Assembly: GCA_021775455.1 (NCBI GenBank)
Contig: JAJFHU010000005.1
Location: forward strand, 1 to 64,000
Length of the DNA: 64,000 nt
Direction: 5' to 3'
Source of the DNA: Hyphomicrobiales bacterium
GTDB taxonomy: Bacteria; Pseudomonadota; Alphaproteobacteria; Rhizobiales; Rhizobiaceae
The position numbers were made by a program, and so were the translations under genes. Below, piece by piece: positions 46,368 through 55,234 of this stretch. Within the stretch, counting starts at the first letter, position 1, and every line of letters begins with the position of its first letter. Under the pieces are notes generated by a model, which saw only the letters and a program-made list of their open reading frames with translations, searched no databases and was not told the origin of the DNA.

Positions 46368-46752
46368 TCCTAATTAAAAATTACACCGTAGGTGTTATTG
46401 ATTCTTATTAGAGTCTCTTAATTATGGGGATTAACAGTTTTCCACCATTACTCATTGTATTATTACAGAAAAATATTCAGTTGAAATCTGAAAAAAGATT
46501 TCCACATAATCTCAAAATCGTATTTCTATGTTTAATATCAATAAGTTATTATAAATGTTATCAACACAGTGTGTTAACAAATCGATGATTGGCTCCGCAA
46601 TTTACAATTTCATTGTACTATTCACAACTGTGTACCAATCTCACATAGAGTTGCAATATGTAGATAAAAAGCGGTGAAAGGTGCATAAAATTGCCAGCAT
46701 TCTTCAAAATGTCCTATTTATCAAACGCCATACACAAGCGACGGAATAAACC
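46368..46752. other. Probable chromosomal origin of replication (oriC)
   Basis: This 385-bp gap between hemE and the PPDK-regulator gene holds no gene and is the most AT-rich stretch of the window. In Caulobacter, and by report in Sinorhizobium, the origin lies next to hemE. DnaA-box-like nonamers with one mismatch to TTATnCACA occur at 46498-46506, 46558-46566, 46618-46626 and, on the other strand, 46659-46667 and 46680-46688; 46354-46362 (in hemE) and 46438-46446 (two mismatches) are weaker. GANTC methylation sites are at 46400-46404 and 46411-46415. A likely unwinding element is the A/T-rich run at 46480-46560. The parS cluster is 6-8 kb to the left. Confidence 0.85.
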
Positions 46753-47604
46753 TTGGAAAAATCCATCAATTATTTTCATTTGCACCTAATATCGGATTCG
46801 ACCGGTGAGACATTGATATCCGCAGCAAGGGCAGTCACCTCCCAATACAAAACCAATCAGGCAATTGAGCACATCTACCCATTGGTACGAAGTCAAAAAC
46901 AACTGGAAGCAGTTCTCGACGCAATTGATCAAGAACCCGGTATAGTACTCTTTACCCTGACAGATGCTGAAGTTTCCGGCACTCTAGAATCTCGATGTAA
47001 AAAAATGGGAACACCATGTGTATCAATCCTTGAGCCAATATTTCAGACTTTCCAGTCTTATCTGGGAAGCCCAAGTAAACGAATTGTAGGAGCACAGCAT
47101 GCCTTGGATAATGAGTACTTTAGCCGGATTGATGCGCTGAATTTTACATTACTGCACGATGATGGGGTTCTTCCGGATGATCTTGAGGAAGCGGATATAA
47201 TTCTGATCGGTATCAGCCGAACATCGAAAACACCGACGAGTATTTATTTGGCAAATCGTGGAATCAAGACTGCCAATATCCCATTGGTTCCCGGAATCGA
47301 TTTACCCAAATCCGTAATAGAAGCAAGGCATCCGCTGATTGTCGCCCTTATTGCCACTACTGATCGTATTCAACAAGTTCGACAAAACAGGTTGCTGGAG
47401 TTAAATGCCGCAGATGCGGGTTCTTCTTACGCAAACCGTGCCCAAATCGCAGAAGAACTCGCAGCCGCAAGAAAACTGTGCAAGCGACATAACTGGGAAA
47501 TGATAGACGTAACCAGAAAATCCATCGAAGAAACCGCGGCCGCCATTTTGGCCCTTTATTCCAAACACGTTTCAGAACGCAAATTGCCAGGAATTACCAA
47601 ATGA
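46753..47604 (+). CDS. PPDK/PEP synthase regulatory protein (DUF299 bifunctional kinase/phosphorylase)
   Basis: A 283-residue protein that reversibly phosphorylates pyruvate phosphate dikinase or PEP synthase, using ADP for inactivation. It opens [20 protein letters not shown], has [18 protein letters not shown] (P-loop-like, about residues 150-165) and closes [13 protein letters not shown]. Alphaproteobacteria usually hold PPDK, so PPDK is the likely target; it is not in the window. The start is a TTG with ACGGAA upstream. It is the first gene to the right of the origin and overlaps maf by four bases. Confidence 0.92.
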   Translation: MEKSINYFHLHLISDSTGETLISAARAVTSQYKTNQAIEHIYPLVRSQKQLEAVLDAIDQEPGIVLFTLTDAEVSGTLESRCKKMGTPCVSILEPIFQTFQSYLGSPSKRIVGAQHALDNEYFSRIDALNFTLLHDDGVLPDDLEEADIILIGISRTSKTPTSIYLANRGIKTANIPLVPGIDLPKSVIEARHPLIVALIATTDRIQQVRQNRLLELNAADAGSSYANRAQIAEELAAARKLCKRHNWEMIDVTRKSIEETAAAILALYSKHVSERKLPGITK

Positions 47605-48197
47605 GCGGCATTATTCTGGCATCGAAAAGTGAACATCGTGCAACACTACTTCGGAATGCCGGCATACTGTTCATCCAACAGGGAGCTTCCATCGACGAAC
47701 GAACAGTTGAACAACCGGTCCTGGAAGCTGGTTTTGGTGGTGTTGATGTTGCAGAAGTTCTTGCCCGGGCCAAAGCGCTCGATGTGGCAGAGACAAACCA
47801 GGAAAGCTACGTCATTGGCTGCGATCAAACTTTAACCTTGAATGAAAAGATACTGCACAAACCAAAAAACATGGAAGAAGCGCGGCGGCGGTTGTTGTCT
47901 TTGTCAGGCAAGACGCATGAGCTGAATAGCGCGATCGTCATTGTCCGGAACCAGGAAGTTTTATGGTCACACACCGAAGTCTGCAGCATTACATTTGAAG
48001 ACTTGGACCCTGGATTTGTTGGTCGCCATCTGGCATCTGTTGGTAAAGTAGCGCTATCCAGTGTTGGGGCATACCAGATTGAAGGTCCGGGTGTTCAGCT
48101 AATGAAAAAAATAGAGGGAGATTTCTTTTCAATTATAGGTCTTCCCCTTTTACCTCTGCTTGGGCAACTCAGAAAACTCGACCTGTTGGATAAATGA
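47601..48197 (+). CDS. maf: Maf family nucleotide pyrophosphatase
   Basis: A 198-residue septum-inhibition-family NTP pyrophosphatase that removes non-canonical or modified nucleotides. It starts [18 protein letters not shown] (family A-S-x-S-x-x-R), and has the conserved [31 protein letters not shown] and [16 protein letters not shown]. It overlaps both neighbours by four bases (ATGA type), so translation along the regulator-maf-aroE-coaE run is coupled. Confidence 0.94.
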   Translation: MSGIILASKSEHRATLLRNAGILFIQQGASIDERTVEQPVLEAGFGGVDVAEVLARAKALDVAETNQESYVIGCDQTLTLNEKILHKPKNMEEARRRLLSLSGKTHELNSAIVIVRNQEVLWSHTEVCSITFEDLDPGFVGRHLASVGKVALSSVGAYQIEGPGVQLMKKIEGDFFSIIGLPLLPLLGQLRKLDLLDK

Positions 48198-49060
48198 TGA
48201 TGGAAGGTGGCGACAGGTTCAAAAAGGCATTTGTTATTGGTTGGCCAATTTCCCACTCACTTTCACCAATTTTGCACGGCTATTGGCTCAGTAAAATGAA
48301 TCTGTCCGGGATCTATGAAGCCGTCCCTGTGGCTCCAGGCGAAATATCAAATTTCTTTAACTCCGCGATTGAAAAGGGGTATGTTGGCGGCAATGTAACT
48401 ATTCCCCACAAGGAAGGGGTCTTTGCAATCGTCGATGAAAAAGATGAAGTTTCCAAAGCAATTGGAGCTGTAAATACGGTGTGGTTTGAAGACAATCGAT
48501 TGATGGCTACAAACACCGACGCGACAGGATTTATATCAAATCTTGACGATTGTGCCCCAAAATGGCGGTCTGGAACTACAGCCTTGATACTGGGTGCCGG
48601 CGGTGCGTCAAGAGCTGTAATTTGTGGAATCCTCGCAGCAGGATATCAAACTGCTCACATTATCAATAGAACCGAAGAACGTGCCAAAGAGCTGGTAGAT
48701 CGCTTTGGAGAAAAATGTTTTGCCCATACATGGGATGCATTCGAACTACTGGCTCCCGATGCCGATCTTTTGGTCAATACCACTTCAATCGGTATGACCG
48801 GCAATGCTGAAACATCGTTGCCATCTCTTGATAAGTTACCCAAACACTGCATTGTTTCTGACATTGTCTATACACCGCTGAAAACAAAATTACTGACTGA
48901 AGCATGGAAAAGAGATCTGCAAACTGTCGACGGGATAGGGATGTTGCTTCACCAGGCAGCACCCGGATTTGAAAAGTGGTTTGGCGTGTTGCCAAAAGTC
49001 GACAAGGGTCTCCGCGAGCACGTATTGGCTGCCATGGAACAAAAAGGCAATTCTAAATGA
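48194..49060 (+). CDS. aroE: Shikimate dehydrogenase
   Basis: AroE reduces 3-dehydroshikimate with NADPH in aromatic amino-acid synthesis. The 288-residue protein has FVIGWPISHSLSPILHGYWL (substrate-binding Ser pair), GGNVTIPHKEGV with the catalytic lysine, NTDATGF with the catalytic Asp, and the NADP motif LILGAGGASRAVICGIL with NRTEERA. It lacks extra domains. Overlaps of four bases join it to maf and coaE. Confidence 0.95.
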   Translation: MMMEGGDRFKKAFVIGWPISHSLSPILHGYWLSKMNLSGIYEAVPVAPGEISNFFNSAIEKGYVGGNVTIPHKEGVFAIVDEKDEVSKAIGAVNTVWFEDNRLMATNTDATGFISNLDDCAPKWRSGTTALILGAGGASRAVICGILAAGYQTAHIINRTEERAKELVDRFGEKCFAHTWDAFELLAPDADLLVNTTSIGMTGNAETSLPSLDKLPKHCIVSDIVYTPLKTKLLTEAWKRDLQTVDGIGMLLHQAAPGFEKWFGVLPKVDKGLREHVLAAMEQKGNSK

Positions 49061-49653
49061 TTATTGCTGGACTAACCGGTTCCATAGGCATGGGAAAATC
49101 TACAACAGCAAATCTGTTTCGCGAGGAAGGAATTCCGGTTTTCGACGCCGACGCTGTTGTTCATGAACTATACAGCGGCAAAGCTTCGCCGTTGGTGGAG
49201 AGAGAGTTTCCAGGCGTTGTTGTTGACGGATCAGTAAACCGATCCAAATTATCGGAACGAGTTATCGGTAAACCGGAAGCCATGAAACGACTGGAGAATA
49301 TTGTCCATCCATTGGTTCGCAAAGCAGAGGAGAGTTTTATTCGCACATCTCAAAACAACGGTGAGCGACTCGTAGTCCTTGACCATCCCCTACTGTTCGA
49401 AATGAAGCGCGAAAACACGGTTGATGTCATAATTGTCGTTTCAACAACTGACGAAGAGCAACGAAGACGGGTATTATCGAGAACTGGAATGACCAAAGAG
49501 AAATTCACCGCGATTCTGGACCAGCAAGTCCCGGACGCAGAAAAACGCAAGCGTGCTGATTTTATTGTCGACAGTGGTAACGGTATTGAAAACGCCCGTC
49601 ATCAGGTAAGAAAAATCATTTCCGCCATTGAGGAACAAGGAAACCGGCTCTGA
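49057..49653 (+). CDS. coaE: Dephospho-CoA kinase
   Basis: CoaE performs the last step of CoA synthesis. The 198-residue kinase begins IIAGLTGSIGMGKSTTANLF (P-loop), with FDADAVVHELY and VLDHPLLFEMKREN (substrate site), and a lid region RRRVLSRTGMTKEKF. ATG overlaps the aroE stop. Another CoA-pathway gene, coaA, is at 60.9 kb. Confidence 0.95.
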   Translation: MIIAGLTGSIGMGKSTTANLFREEGIPVFDADAVVHELYSGKASPLVEREFPGVVVDGSVNRSKLSERVIGKPEAMKRLENIVHPLVRKAEESFIRTSQNNGERLVVLDHPLLFEMKRENTVDVIIVVSTTDEEQRRRVLSRTGMTKEKFTAILDQQVPDAEKRKRADFIVDSGNGIENARHQVRKIISAIEEQGNRL

Positions 49654-49726
49654 TCGACCCATCAATTTCCTGTGTATCGAAAACTGAACTCGTGACATTC
49701 AATCCTGGCAAAAATAGTATGACTTT

Positions 49727-50455
49727 ATGAGTACTGAAAATCTCCGCGAGATCATATTCGATACCGAAACAACAGGCCTCCGTCACGAAAACGGCGACCG
49801 GATCATTGAAATTGGCGCGATTGAATTGCTAAACAAGTATCCGACTGGAAAATATTTTCACATGTACATTAATCCGGATGGAAAAGATGTTCACCCGGAT
49901 GCAGAACGTGTACATGGCATCTCGAATGCATTTCTAGCAGACAAGCCAAAATTCAAGGATATTCTGGATGATTTTCTGGAATTCTTTTCTTGCGGTGTTC
50001 TGATTGCCCACAATGCTTCTTTTGACATGGGGTTCATCAATTCAGAATTGAAGCGTATTGGGGAAACTGTGATCTCGCATGATCGTGTATTCGATACATT
50101 GCAACTTGCACGTCGCAAACATCCAATGGTTCCAAATTCCCTTGACGCACTTTGCGGCAGATATGGAATTGATAATTCCCACCGTGAGAAACATGGGGCG
50201 CTGTTGGATGCAGAGTTACTGGCCGAAGTTTACATTGAACTGCTCGGCGGAAAACAAGCATCCCTTGTTCTGGAGCAAGATGATAATGATTCGAATGTAT
50301 ACTCAGATTCCGGCAGTGCCGATACTGGTGATATTTCAAACCTCAAACGCCCGAAGGCACTCCCATCCCGCTTGTCAGCGGAGGATTTAAAACGCCACAA
50401 TGAATTTATTGAAACCCTTGGAGAAAATGCTGTTTGGAAAAAAATATCAGTCTGA
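49727..50455 (+). CDS. dnaQ: DNA polymerase III epsilon subunit
   Basis: DnaQ is the proofreading 3'-5' exonuclease of the replicase. The 242-residue protein has Exo I IIFDTETTGLRHENGDRIIE, Exo II IAHNASFDMGFINSEL and Exo III EKHGALLDAELLAEVYIEL with the catalytic His and Asp. A short C-terminal extension, rich in Asp/Ser then KRPKALPSRLSAEDLKRHNE, should carry the alpha-subunit contact. The start has no strong Shine-Dalgarno sequence. It is convergent with secB. Confidence 0.96.
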   Translation: MSTENLREIIFDTETTGLRHENGDRIIEIGAIELLNKYPTGKYFHMYINPDGKDVHPDAERVHGISNAFLADKPKFKDILDDFLEFFSCGVLIAHNASFDMGFINSELKRIGETVISHDRVFDTLQLARRKHPMVPNSLDALCGRYGIDNSHREKHGALLDAELLAEVYIELLGGKQASLVLEQDDNDSNVYSDSGSADTGDISNLKRPKALPSRLSAEDLKRHNEFIETLGENAVWKKISV

Positions 50456-50495
50456 GTTTGTCAGGCTGATTTAGGTTTTCGTGTGTTCAAATTGG

Positions 50496-51053
50496 TCATG
50501 CAGTCACACCTGCAGCCTGTTGCTCCATCATCCGTTGTTTGAATAGTTGTGCAAAATCGACTGGATCTACCATCAATGGTGGGAAGCTACCGTTCCGGGT
50601 TGCATCGGCGAGGATCTGGCGGGCGAAAGGAAACAGAAGTCTTGGGCATTCTACCAATACCGCAGCTTGAAGTGCATCCTGCGGAAGATTCTGGATCCGG
50701 AAAACTCCGGCATAAACCAACTCTACATTAAACAATATTTCCTCGCCATCAGCTGCCTTTGCATCAAGCTTGAGTTCAACTTCGAAATCAGTCTCGGAAA
50801 GCGGATTTGGATTAACATTAATGTTGATGCTGATTTCAGGTGCGTTTTCTCGTGGTCGAAGGGAGTGTGGCGCGTTCGGATTTTCAAATGAAAAATCCTT
50901 GATGTATTGCGCCAACACATTCATTGTCGGAGCATTGTCGGCTGCAGCTTCTTTGGTGGAAGCGCCATTTTCCGTAGGAGCAGTATTTTTAGCAGTGGTC
51001 TTTTTTTCGGCCGGTTTCTTTGCAGTCGCTGCTGGTTTTGCCTTCTTTACCAT
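50496..51053 (-). CDS. secB: Protein-export chaperone SecB with a Lys/Ala-rich N-terminal extension
   Basis: SecB keeps precursors unfolded for SecA. The core (about residues 43-185) has [20 protein letters not shown], the beta-sheet with [11 protein letters not shown] and [14 protein letters not shown], then [19 protein letters not shown]-type end sequence. A 42-residue extension of lysine, alanine, proline and threonine precedes the core, absent from E. coli SecB. The ATG at 51053 is chosen over an upstream start because GGA lies before it, and the first residues [10 protein letters not shown] are still variable. It is convergent with dnaQ. Confidence 0.92.
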   Translation of the reverse strand: MVKKAKPAATAKKPAEKKTTAKNTAPTENGASTKEAAADNAPTMNVLAQYIKDFSFENPNAPHSLRPRENAPEISININVNPNPLSETDFEVELKLDAKAADGEEILFNVELVYAGVFRIQNLPQDALQAAVLVECPRLLFPFARQILADATRNGSFPPLMVDPVDFAQLFKQRMMEQQAAGVTA

Positions 51054-51181
51054 TTTGAATTCCAAATCCTGAATTGTTTTAAGCAATCTGTCTTGCGAAC
51101 TTGCGCTGGCTAGCATGTTCAAGAATGCTTGCCAAGCAAAACCAGATCATTGTGTCACTTGTTGATATCAATCAATCCATT

Positions 51182-51664
51182 TTATCTGCGCCCATCTTGA
51201 TCATTATCAGAAATCCAGGGGCTGTCTGGATTGGATTTTTCCGAAAATTCATCCTCATCCAGATCTACCACGTTACCTGGGTAGCTCCTGTTCGGCTGAT
51301 TGGTTCGAATGATTACTTTTGATGCAATGGTTGTCCATACAAGATCTCTCAGGGGAGGCAAAAACAGGAAAAATCCCAAACAGTCTGTAACAAAACCGGG
51401 AGTAAGAAGTAAAACGCCAGCAACGAGTATCATTGCTCCATTGGCGAGTTCCCTGCCTGGGACTTCTCCACGATTTGCCTGGGCTTGAATCCGGTTAATT
51501 ATCGAAAATCCTTGAATTCGTAACAGGATAGAGCCCAAAATTGCAGTAAAAAGGATCATGGCGAGCGTTGCGATCACGCCAATTTGCCCACCAATCACTA
51601 TAAATACAGCTATTTCCAGAACTGGAACGATAAGCAAAATGAATGGAATAATCCCAAAACGCAT
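51182..51664 (-). CDS. fxsA: FxsA family membrane protein
   Basis: A 160-residue cytoplasmic-membrane protein. The family core is FILLIVPVLEIAVFIVIGGQ with IGVIATLAMILFTAILGSIL, LRIQGFSIINRIQAQANRGE and NGAMILVAGVLLLTPGFVTD, followed by a polar tail. In E. coli FxsA affects phage exclusion; its normal function is unclear. ATG at 51664 has AAGAAAGA upstream. It is divergent from the Tim44-like gene, as in rhizobia. Confidence 0.93.
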   Translation of the reverse strand: MRFGIIPFILLIVPVLEIAVFIVIGGQIGVIATLAMILFTAILGSILLRIQGFSIINRIQAQANRGEVPGRELANGAMILVAGVLLLTPGFVTDCLGFFLFLPPLRDLVWTTIASKVIIRTNQPNRSYPGNVVDLDEDEFSEKSNPDSPWISDNDQDGRR

Positions 51665-51816
51665 CAAAAATCTTTCTTGCTGGCCTAGACAACTAATGAT
51701 CTAATTCAATCTAGAGATAGGAAATTCAAACCGAAATTCAAATGGTTGGTTTGCATCTGCCGCACAAGCGACTATATCACTTTAGCAACGTTTCTTGAAT
51801 TTGGTCGGTTGGTCCC

Positions 51817-52530
51817 ATGGAAGTATTTGACACTACCACATTGATTATCATCGCAGCAGCGATCTTTGTTTTGTTGAAACTGCGCTCAGTATTGGGCCAG
51901 CGTACCGGTTATCAGCGGCCCAGCGACCTTAAGGATCACATAAACAAGCGCATGAAAGATGCCGAGAATGGCTCAGCAGACAATGTTGTGAAGTTGCCAA
52001 ACCGGGGTACCCCCCAAATTGATGAAGAAAAGAATCCGGCAATTGAGGAAATCAATAATATTGCAAAACCTAGGACCAAGCTCAATCGTGGCTTGAACGA
52101 AGTGCTTTCAACCGATCCGACATTTAGTCCCAAGCAATTCCTTTCCGGAGCTGAAATGGCATACGAAATGATTGTCAATGCATTTGCGGATGGCGATCGA
52201 AAAACATTGCGAAATCTGCTTTCAACAGAAGTTTATGGTGGATTTGATTCAGTAATCTCAGACCGGGAAACGCGTGGTGAAACTGTTCGATCAACATTTG
52301 TTGGAATTGATGAATCATCAATTGTTGGTGCAGGTGTGAAGGATAGCAACAGCAATTTGACCGTTCGCTTTATTTCGCAAATTGTATCCTCAACCCATGA
52401 CAAGGATGGTAAAGTAATTGACGGTGATGAGAGTGACATTGCAACCGTCACTGACATTTGGACATTCTCTCGCGATGTGAGATCGAATGATCCTAACTGG
52501 AAATTGGTCGCCACTGAATCCGAAAGCTGA
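51817..52530 (+). CDS. Tim44/TimA-like domain protein
   Basis: A 237-residue protein with one N-terminal membrane helix (TTLIIIAAAIFVLLKLRSVLG) followed by a variable linker and a Tim44-like domain (LSGAEMAYEMIVNAFADGDRK-type region, LLSTEVYGGFDSVI, VRFISQIVS, IWTFSRDVRSNDPNWKLVA). Alphaproteobacterial TimB homologues are related to the mitochondrial import component Tim44; their bacterial job is not settled. It is followed by mltA, eight bases from its stop to the likely TTG start. Confidence 0.9.
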   Translation: MEVFDTTTLIIIAAAIFVLLKLRSVLGQRTGYQRPSDLKDHINKRMKDAENGSADNVVKLPNRGTPQIDEEKNPAIEEINNIAKPRTKLNRGLNEVLSTDPTFSPKQFLSGAEMAYEMIVNAFADGDRKTLRNLLSTEVYGGFDSVISDRETRGETVRSTFVGIDESSIVGAGVKDSNSNLTVRFISQIVSSTHDKDGKVIDGDESDIATVTDIWTFSRDVRSNDPNWKLVATESES

Positions 52531-52537
52531 TCGAATC

Positions 52538-53617
52538 TTGATTAATTGGCAGCCCGTAGAATTTGATACTCTGCCCGGCTGGCAACAGGATGATCACAAT
52601 GCAGCATTTTCCTGTTTCCAAATGTCTGCAAGGGCTTTGGCTGATATTTCGAAGCAGACGCGACCAGGGTTGAACCCACCTCAGGAATTATTGGAAGTTG
52701 GCGACAAAGCTCTGAAACTGAATTCGGATACTTTGGGAAGATCTGGAGCAAGGGAGTTTTTCGAGAAGTATTTCTTACCGCATTCGATATCCAGTTCGAA
52801 TGGCTTTGTGACTGGTTATTACGAGCCCGAACTTGAAGCGTCCCGCAATCAATCAGATGAATATTTTGTACCGGTGTATGGTCGACCCAAAGATCTGGTG
52901 GCGGTTACAACAGAGACGGAAAATACGGATTTACCGCATGAGTATGACTTTGGGCGGCTGGCTGATGGTCGAATCATTGAATATTTTGATCGGGAACAAA
53001 TTGAAAATGGTGCCCTTGATTGCAGACAATTAGCGCATTTTTGGTTAAAGTCATCCGTCGATGCATTTTTCATGCACATACAAGGCTCAGCAAGATTGGT
53101 CCTTTCTGATGGCAAAACTGCGCGAGTGTCCTACGCCGGAAAGTCTGGGCATCCATACACTTCCATTGGTAAGTTATTGGTTGATCGCGGTGAACTCACC
53201 CTTGCGGATGCCGACATGCAGGGAATAAGGGAATGGTTGGAAAACAATCCTGAACGTGGACGCTCGCTGATGAAAGAAAACCGGTCATTCATATTTTTTG
53301 AAGAGGTGTCGCATTTCGAACCAGAACTGGGACCAGTGGCTGCCGCCGGTGTCCCGCTTACAGCAGGCCGTTCTATCGCGGTCGATAAAGGAATTCATGC
53401 TTATGGGTTGCCGATCTGGATTTCGACGGAAATACCGCTTCCTCAATCCAGCAACAAGTTTGCCAGATTGATGATTGCTCAGGATACCGGTTCTGCCATT
53501 GTCGGTCCAAAAAGAGGCGACCTGTTCATTGGATCAGGCACTGAAGCGGGGTCAATAGCCGGAACTATTCGTCATAAAGCTGGATTCTTTGTTTTTAAGC
53601 CGCGAACGATTGGGTAG
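52538..53617 (+). CDS. mltA: Membrane-bound lytic murein transglycosylase A (MltA) family
   Basis: A 359-residue MltA-domain enzyme that cleaves peptidoglycan glycan strands. Markers are VTGYYEPELEASRNQSDEYF, HFWLKSSVDAFFMHIQGSAR, and the C-terminal 3D-type motif AQDTGSAIVGPKRGDLFIGS with the catalytic Asp. No signal peptide or lipobox is visible from the TTG at 52538 or an upstream ATG at 52487 that overlaps the Tim44-like gene, so export is unexplained. The start is uncertain. smr follows 10 bases later. Confidence 0.9.
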   Translation: MINWQPVEFDTLPGWQQDDHNAAFSCFQMSARALADISKQTRPGLNPPQELLEVGDKALKLNSDTLGRSGAREFFEKYFLPHSISSSNGFVTGYYEPELEASRNQSDEYFVPVYGRPKDLVAVTTETENTDLPHEYDFGRLADGRIIEYFDREQIENGALDCRQLAHFWLKSSVDAFFMHIQGSARLVLSDGKTARVSYAGKSGHPYTSIGKLLVDRGELTLADADMQGIREWLENNPERGRSLMKENRSFIFFEEVSHFEPELGPVAAAGVPLTAGRSIAVDKGIHAYGLPIWISTEIPLPQSSNKFARLMIAQDTGSAIVGPKRGDLFIGSGTEAGSIAGTIRHKAGFFVFKPRTIG

Positions 53618-53626
53618 AATGTTTGC

Positions 53627-54169
53627 ATGGCGCGCGAATCCAAAAAGTCTGAAAGACCGAATGATGCTGAACTCTGGAATCAGGTCAAGAGTACAGCAAC
53701 ACCATTGAGAAAGAAAACGGAAGCATCCAACAACTGGGCGTCATCAAGCGAACCGAAGATAAAAATACCGGAAAATCGATCGCAGTCTACCGTCATACCA
53801 TCCTTGAATCAGGCCGTTGCAAAGGTTCCAGATGCTCCCAATCCACTGGATAACAAGACAGTTAGAAAGATCGCCAAAGGAAAGCTTGATATCGATGCAA
53901 GGCTGGACTTGCATGGTCGTACACAGGCTGAAGCCCACAATCAATTGCTTGCATTTCTTCAGGCAGCGAGTGAGAGAAATCATCGCGTAGTATTGGTAAT
54001 TACCGGTAAAGGGCGATTAACAGGTGGCGTGTTGCGCAGTGCCGTTCCTCTCTGGTTCGAGGAAACTCGTTTTCGTAAACTCGTCAGCGGCTATCGTGAA
54101 TCACATACCAGTCATGGCGGATCCGGAGCCCTGTATGTCAAGCTTCGCCGTCAGCAAAATATACGGTGA
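53627..54169 (+). CDS. Smr/MutS2-type domain protein
   Basis: A 180-residue protein with a long polar N-terminal region (about 1-90) and a C-terminal Smr domain: LDLHGRTQAEAHNQLLAFL, then VLVITGKGRLTGGVLRSAVP with the catalytic T-G-K-G, and HGGSGALYVKLRR. Smr domains are nucleases acting on RNA or on DNA branches. The start ATG is within 10 bases of the mltA stop. gyrB, which follows in many rhizobia, is absent here. Confidence 0.92.
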   Translation: MARESKKSERPNDAELWNQVKSTATPLRKKTEASNNWASSSEPKIKIPENRSQSTVIPSLNQAVAKVPDAPNPLDNKTVRKIAKGKLDIDARLDLHGRTQAEAHNQLLAFLQAASERNHRVVLVITGKGRLTGGVLRSAVPLWFEETRFRKLVSGYRESHTSHGGSGALYVKLRRQQNIR

Positions 54170-54188
54170 ACGGTAAGTAGTCTGTAAA

Positions 54189-55136
54189 TCACTTCAGGAT
54201 TGCTTCAAGTTCAGCGCGCTTTTCATTAACGAGCCAGCCATAGTAATTTTCTCTCGGTAACATTCCGCCCCCAGAATTCTTTTGCTTGAGTTGAAGGGCC
54301 CGGTTTCTCACATCGCCAAGATTATAAAGCGTAGCTGTAACACCCGGATTATCACTGATATCGAACCCTGCAATATCCCTGTAGGCGTCGATGGAAACCC
54401 GCAATACTGCAGCCATGTATTTCAGCGTGGTATCCGGCTCCATGATTGTTTTGTAAACATGCGATGCACGATCTGCTGAGAGTTTGCGTAATCCACTGAC
54501 ACGGGTTACCAGATCGGTTACGCGCAATGCTGTTAGCGGATTTAGTTGACCAAGGCCAAATGTCTGACCGGCATAAAATGGCTGGAAGAAAACTCTTCCA
54601 AACCGGTCGTCAGGCCATAATTTACCACCTTTGTTTCGGCCACGAAATTGTGCTTCCCAGATCGATTCCCGACATGCCCAGCGATCATAGGAATCACGCG
54701 CGGTCTCGCATTTTGCAAACTCGGGACGCTTTACAAATTTCGATACTTTTTCACGCTCATGGGCAAATTGCACGTCAGATTTGAAATAGGATATGGCCTT
54801 TACGTAATAGGTTTGAAGGTGGTCAAGTGCATCAACATTGTAGGTGTGCTCACCCACTAGCGCGCCAACAATGTGAATTGGGTCAATTCCATATTCATTG
54901 GCTGCCTTCCTGATCTTGCCGATCAGTTTTTTGTCAGACGCAAGCAAATCCCGGATTTTCTCATATTTGTCCTGAAAACTGCCATTGGTAGCCCGTGTCC
55001 GCGAAACGGCCCCATAAGGAATTTCCGGTTGCTGGACACTTCTGTTCCCGGGCGGTACCATAATGAGTGCAAAAGCTGGAACAACCAAAACACCAACCGT
55101 CAGTAACAACAATATTGACCGGATGAAGTGCTTCAC
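54189..55136 (-). CDS. DUF1402 family protein (signal-anchored, lysozyme-like fold suspected)
   Basis: A 315-residue secreted or membrane-anchored protein. A GTG at 55136 with GGAAAG upstream starts a signal sequence (KHFIRSILLLLTVGVLVVPA). The body includes AANEYGIDPIHIVGALVGEH and TFGLGQLNPLTALRVTD, resembling a lysozyme-like glycan hydrolase loop, and TATLYNLGDVRNRALQL. Two cysteines near residue 150 may pair. The family is conserved in rhizobia, its activity unknown. It is convergent with smr. Confidence 0.82.
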   Translation of the reverse strand: MKHFIRSILLLLTVGVLVVPAFALIMVPPGNRSVQQPEIPYGAVSRTRATNGSFQDKYEKIRDLLASDKKLIGKIRKAANEYGIDPIHIVGALVGEHTYNVDALDHLQTYYVKAISYFKSDVQFAHEREKVSKFVKRPEFAKCETARDSYDRWACRESIWEAQFRGRNKGGKLWPDDRFGRVFFQPFYAGQTFGLGQLNPLTALRVTDLVTRVSGLRKLSADRASHVYKTIMEPDTTLKYMAAVLRVSIDAYRDIAGFDISDNPGVTATLYNLGDVRNRALQLKQKNSGGGMLPRENYYGWLVNEKRAELEAILK

Positions 55137-55234
55137 GCGCGTACTTTCCAAGGGATGGGTTGGAGTATTATAAATTGCCCGATTACCTTCCAGTTGTCGA
55201 GAGCTTCACGCGTTTGATAACTACGAAATCACGG

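Noticed and set aside
46419-46434. TTAA pair in the origin as a CtrA site
   Set aside because: The half-sites are nine bases apart, not the seven of the CtrA consensus, and AT-rich DNA yields such pairs easily.
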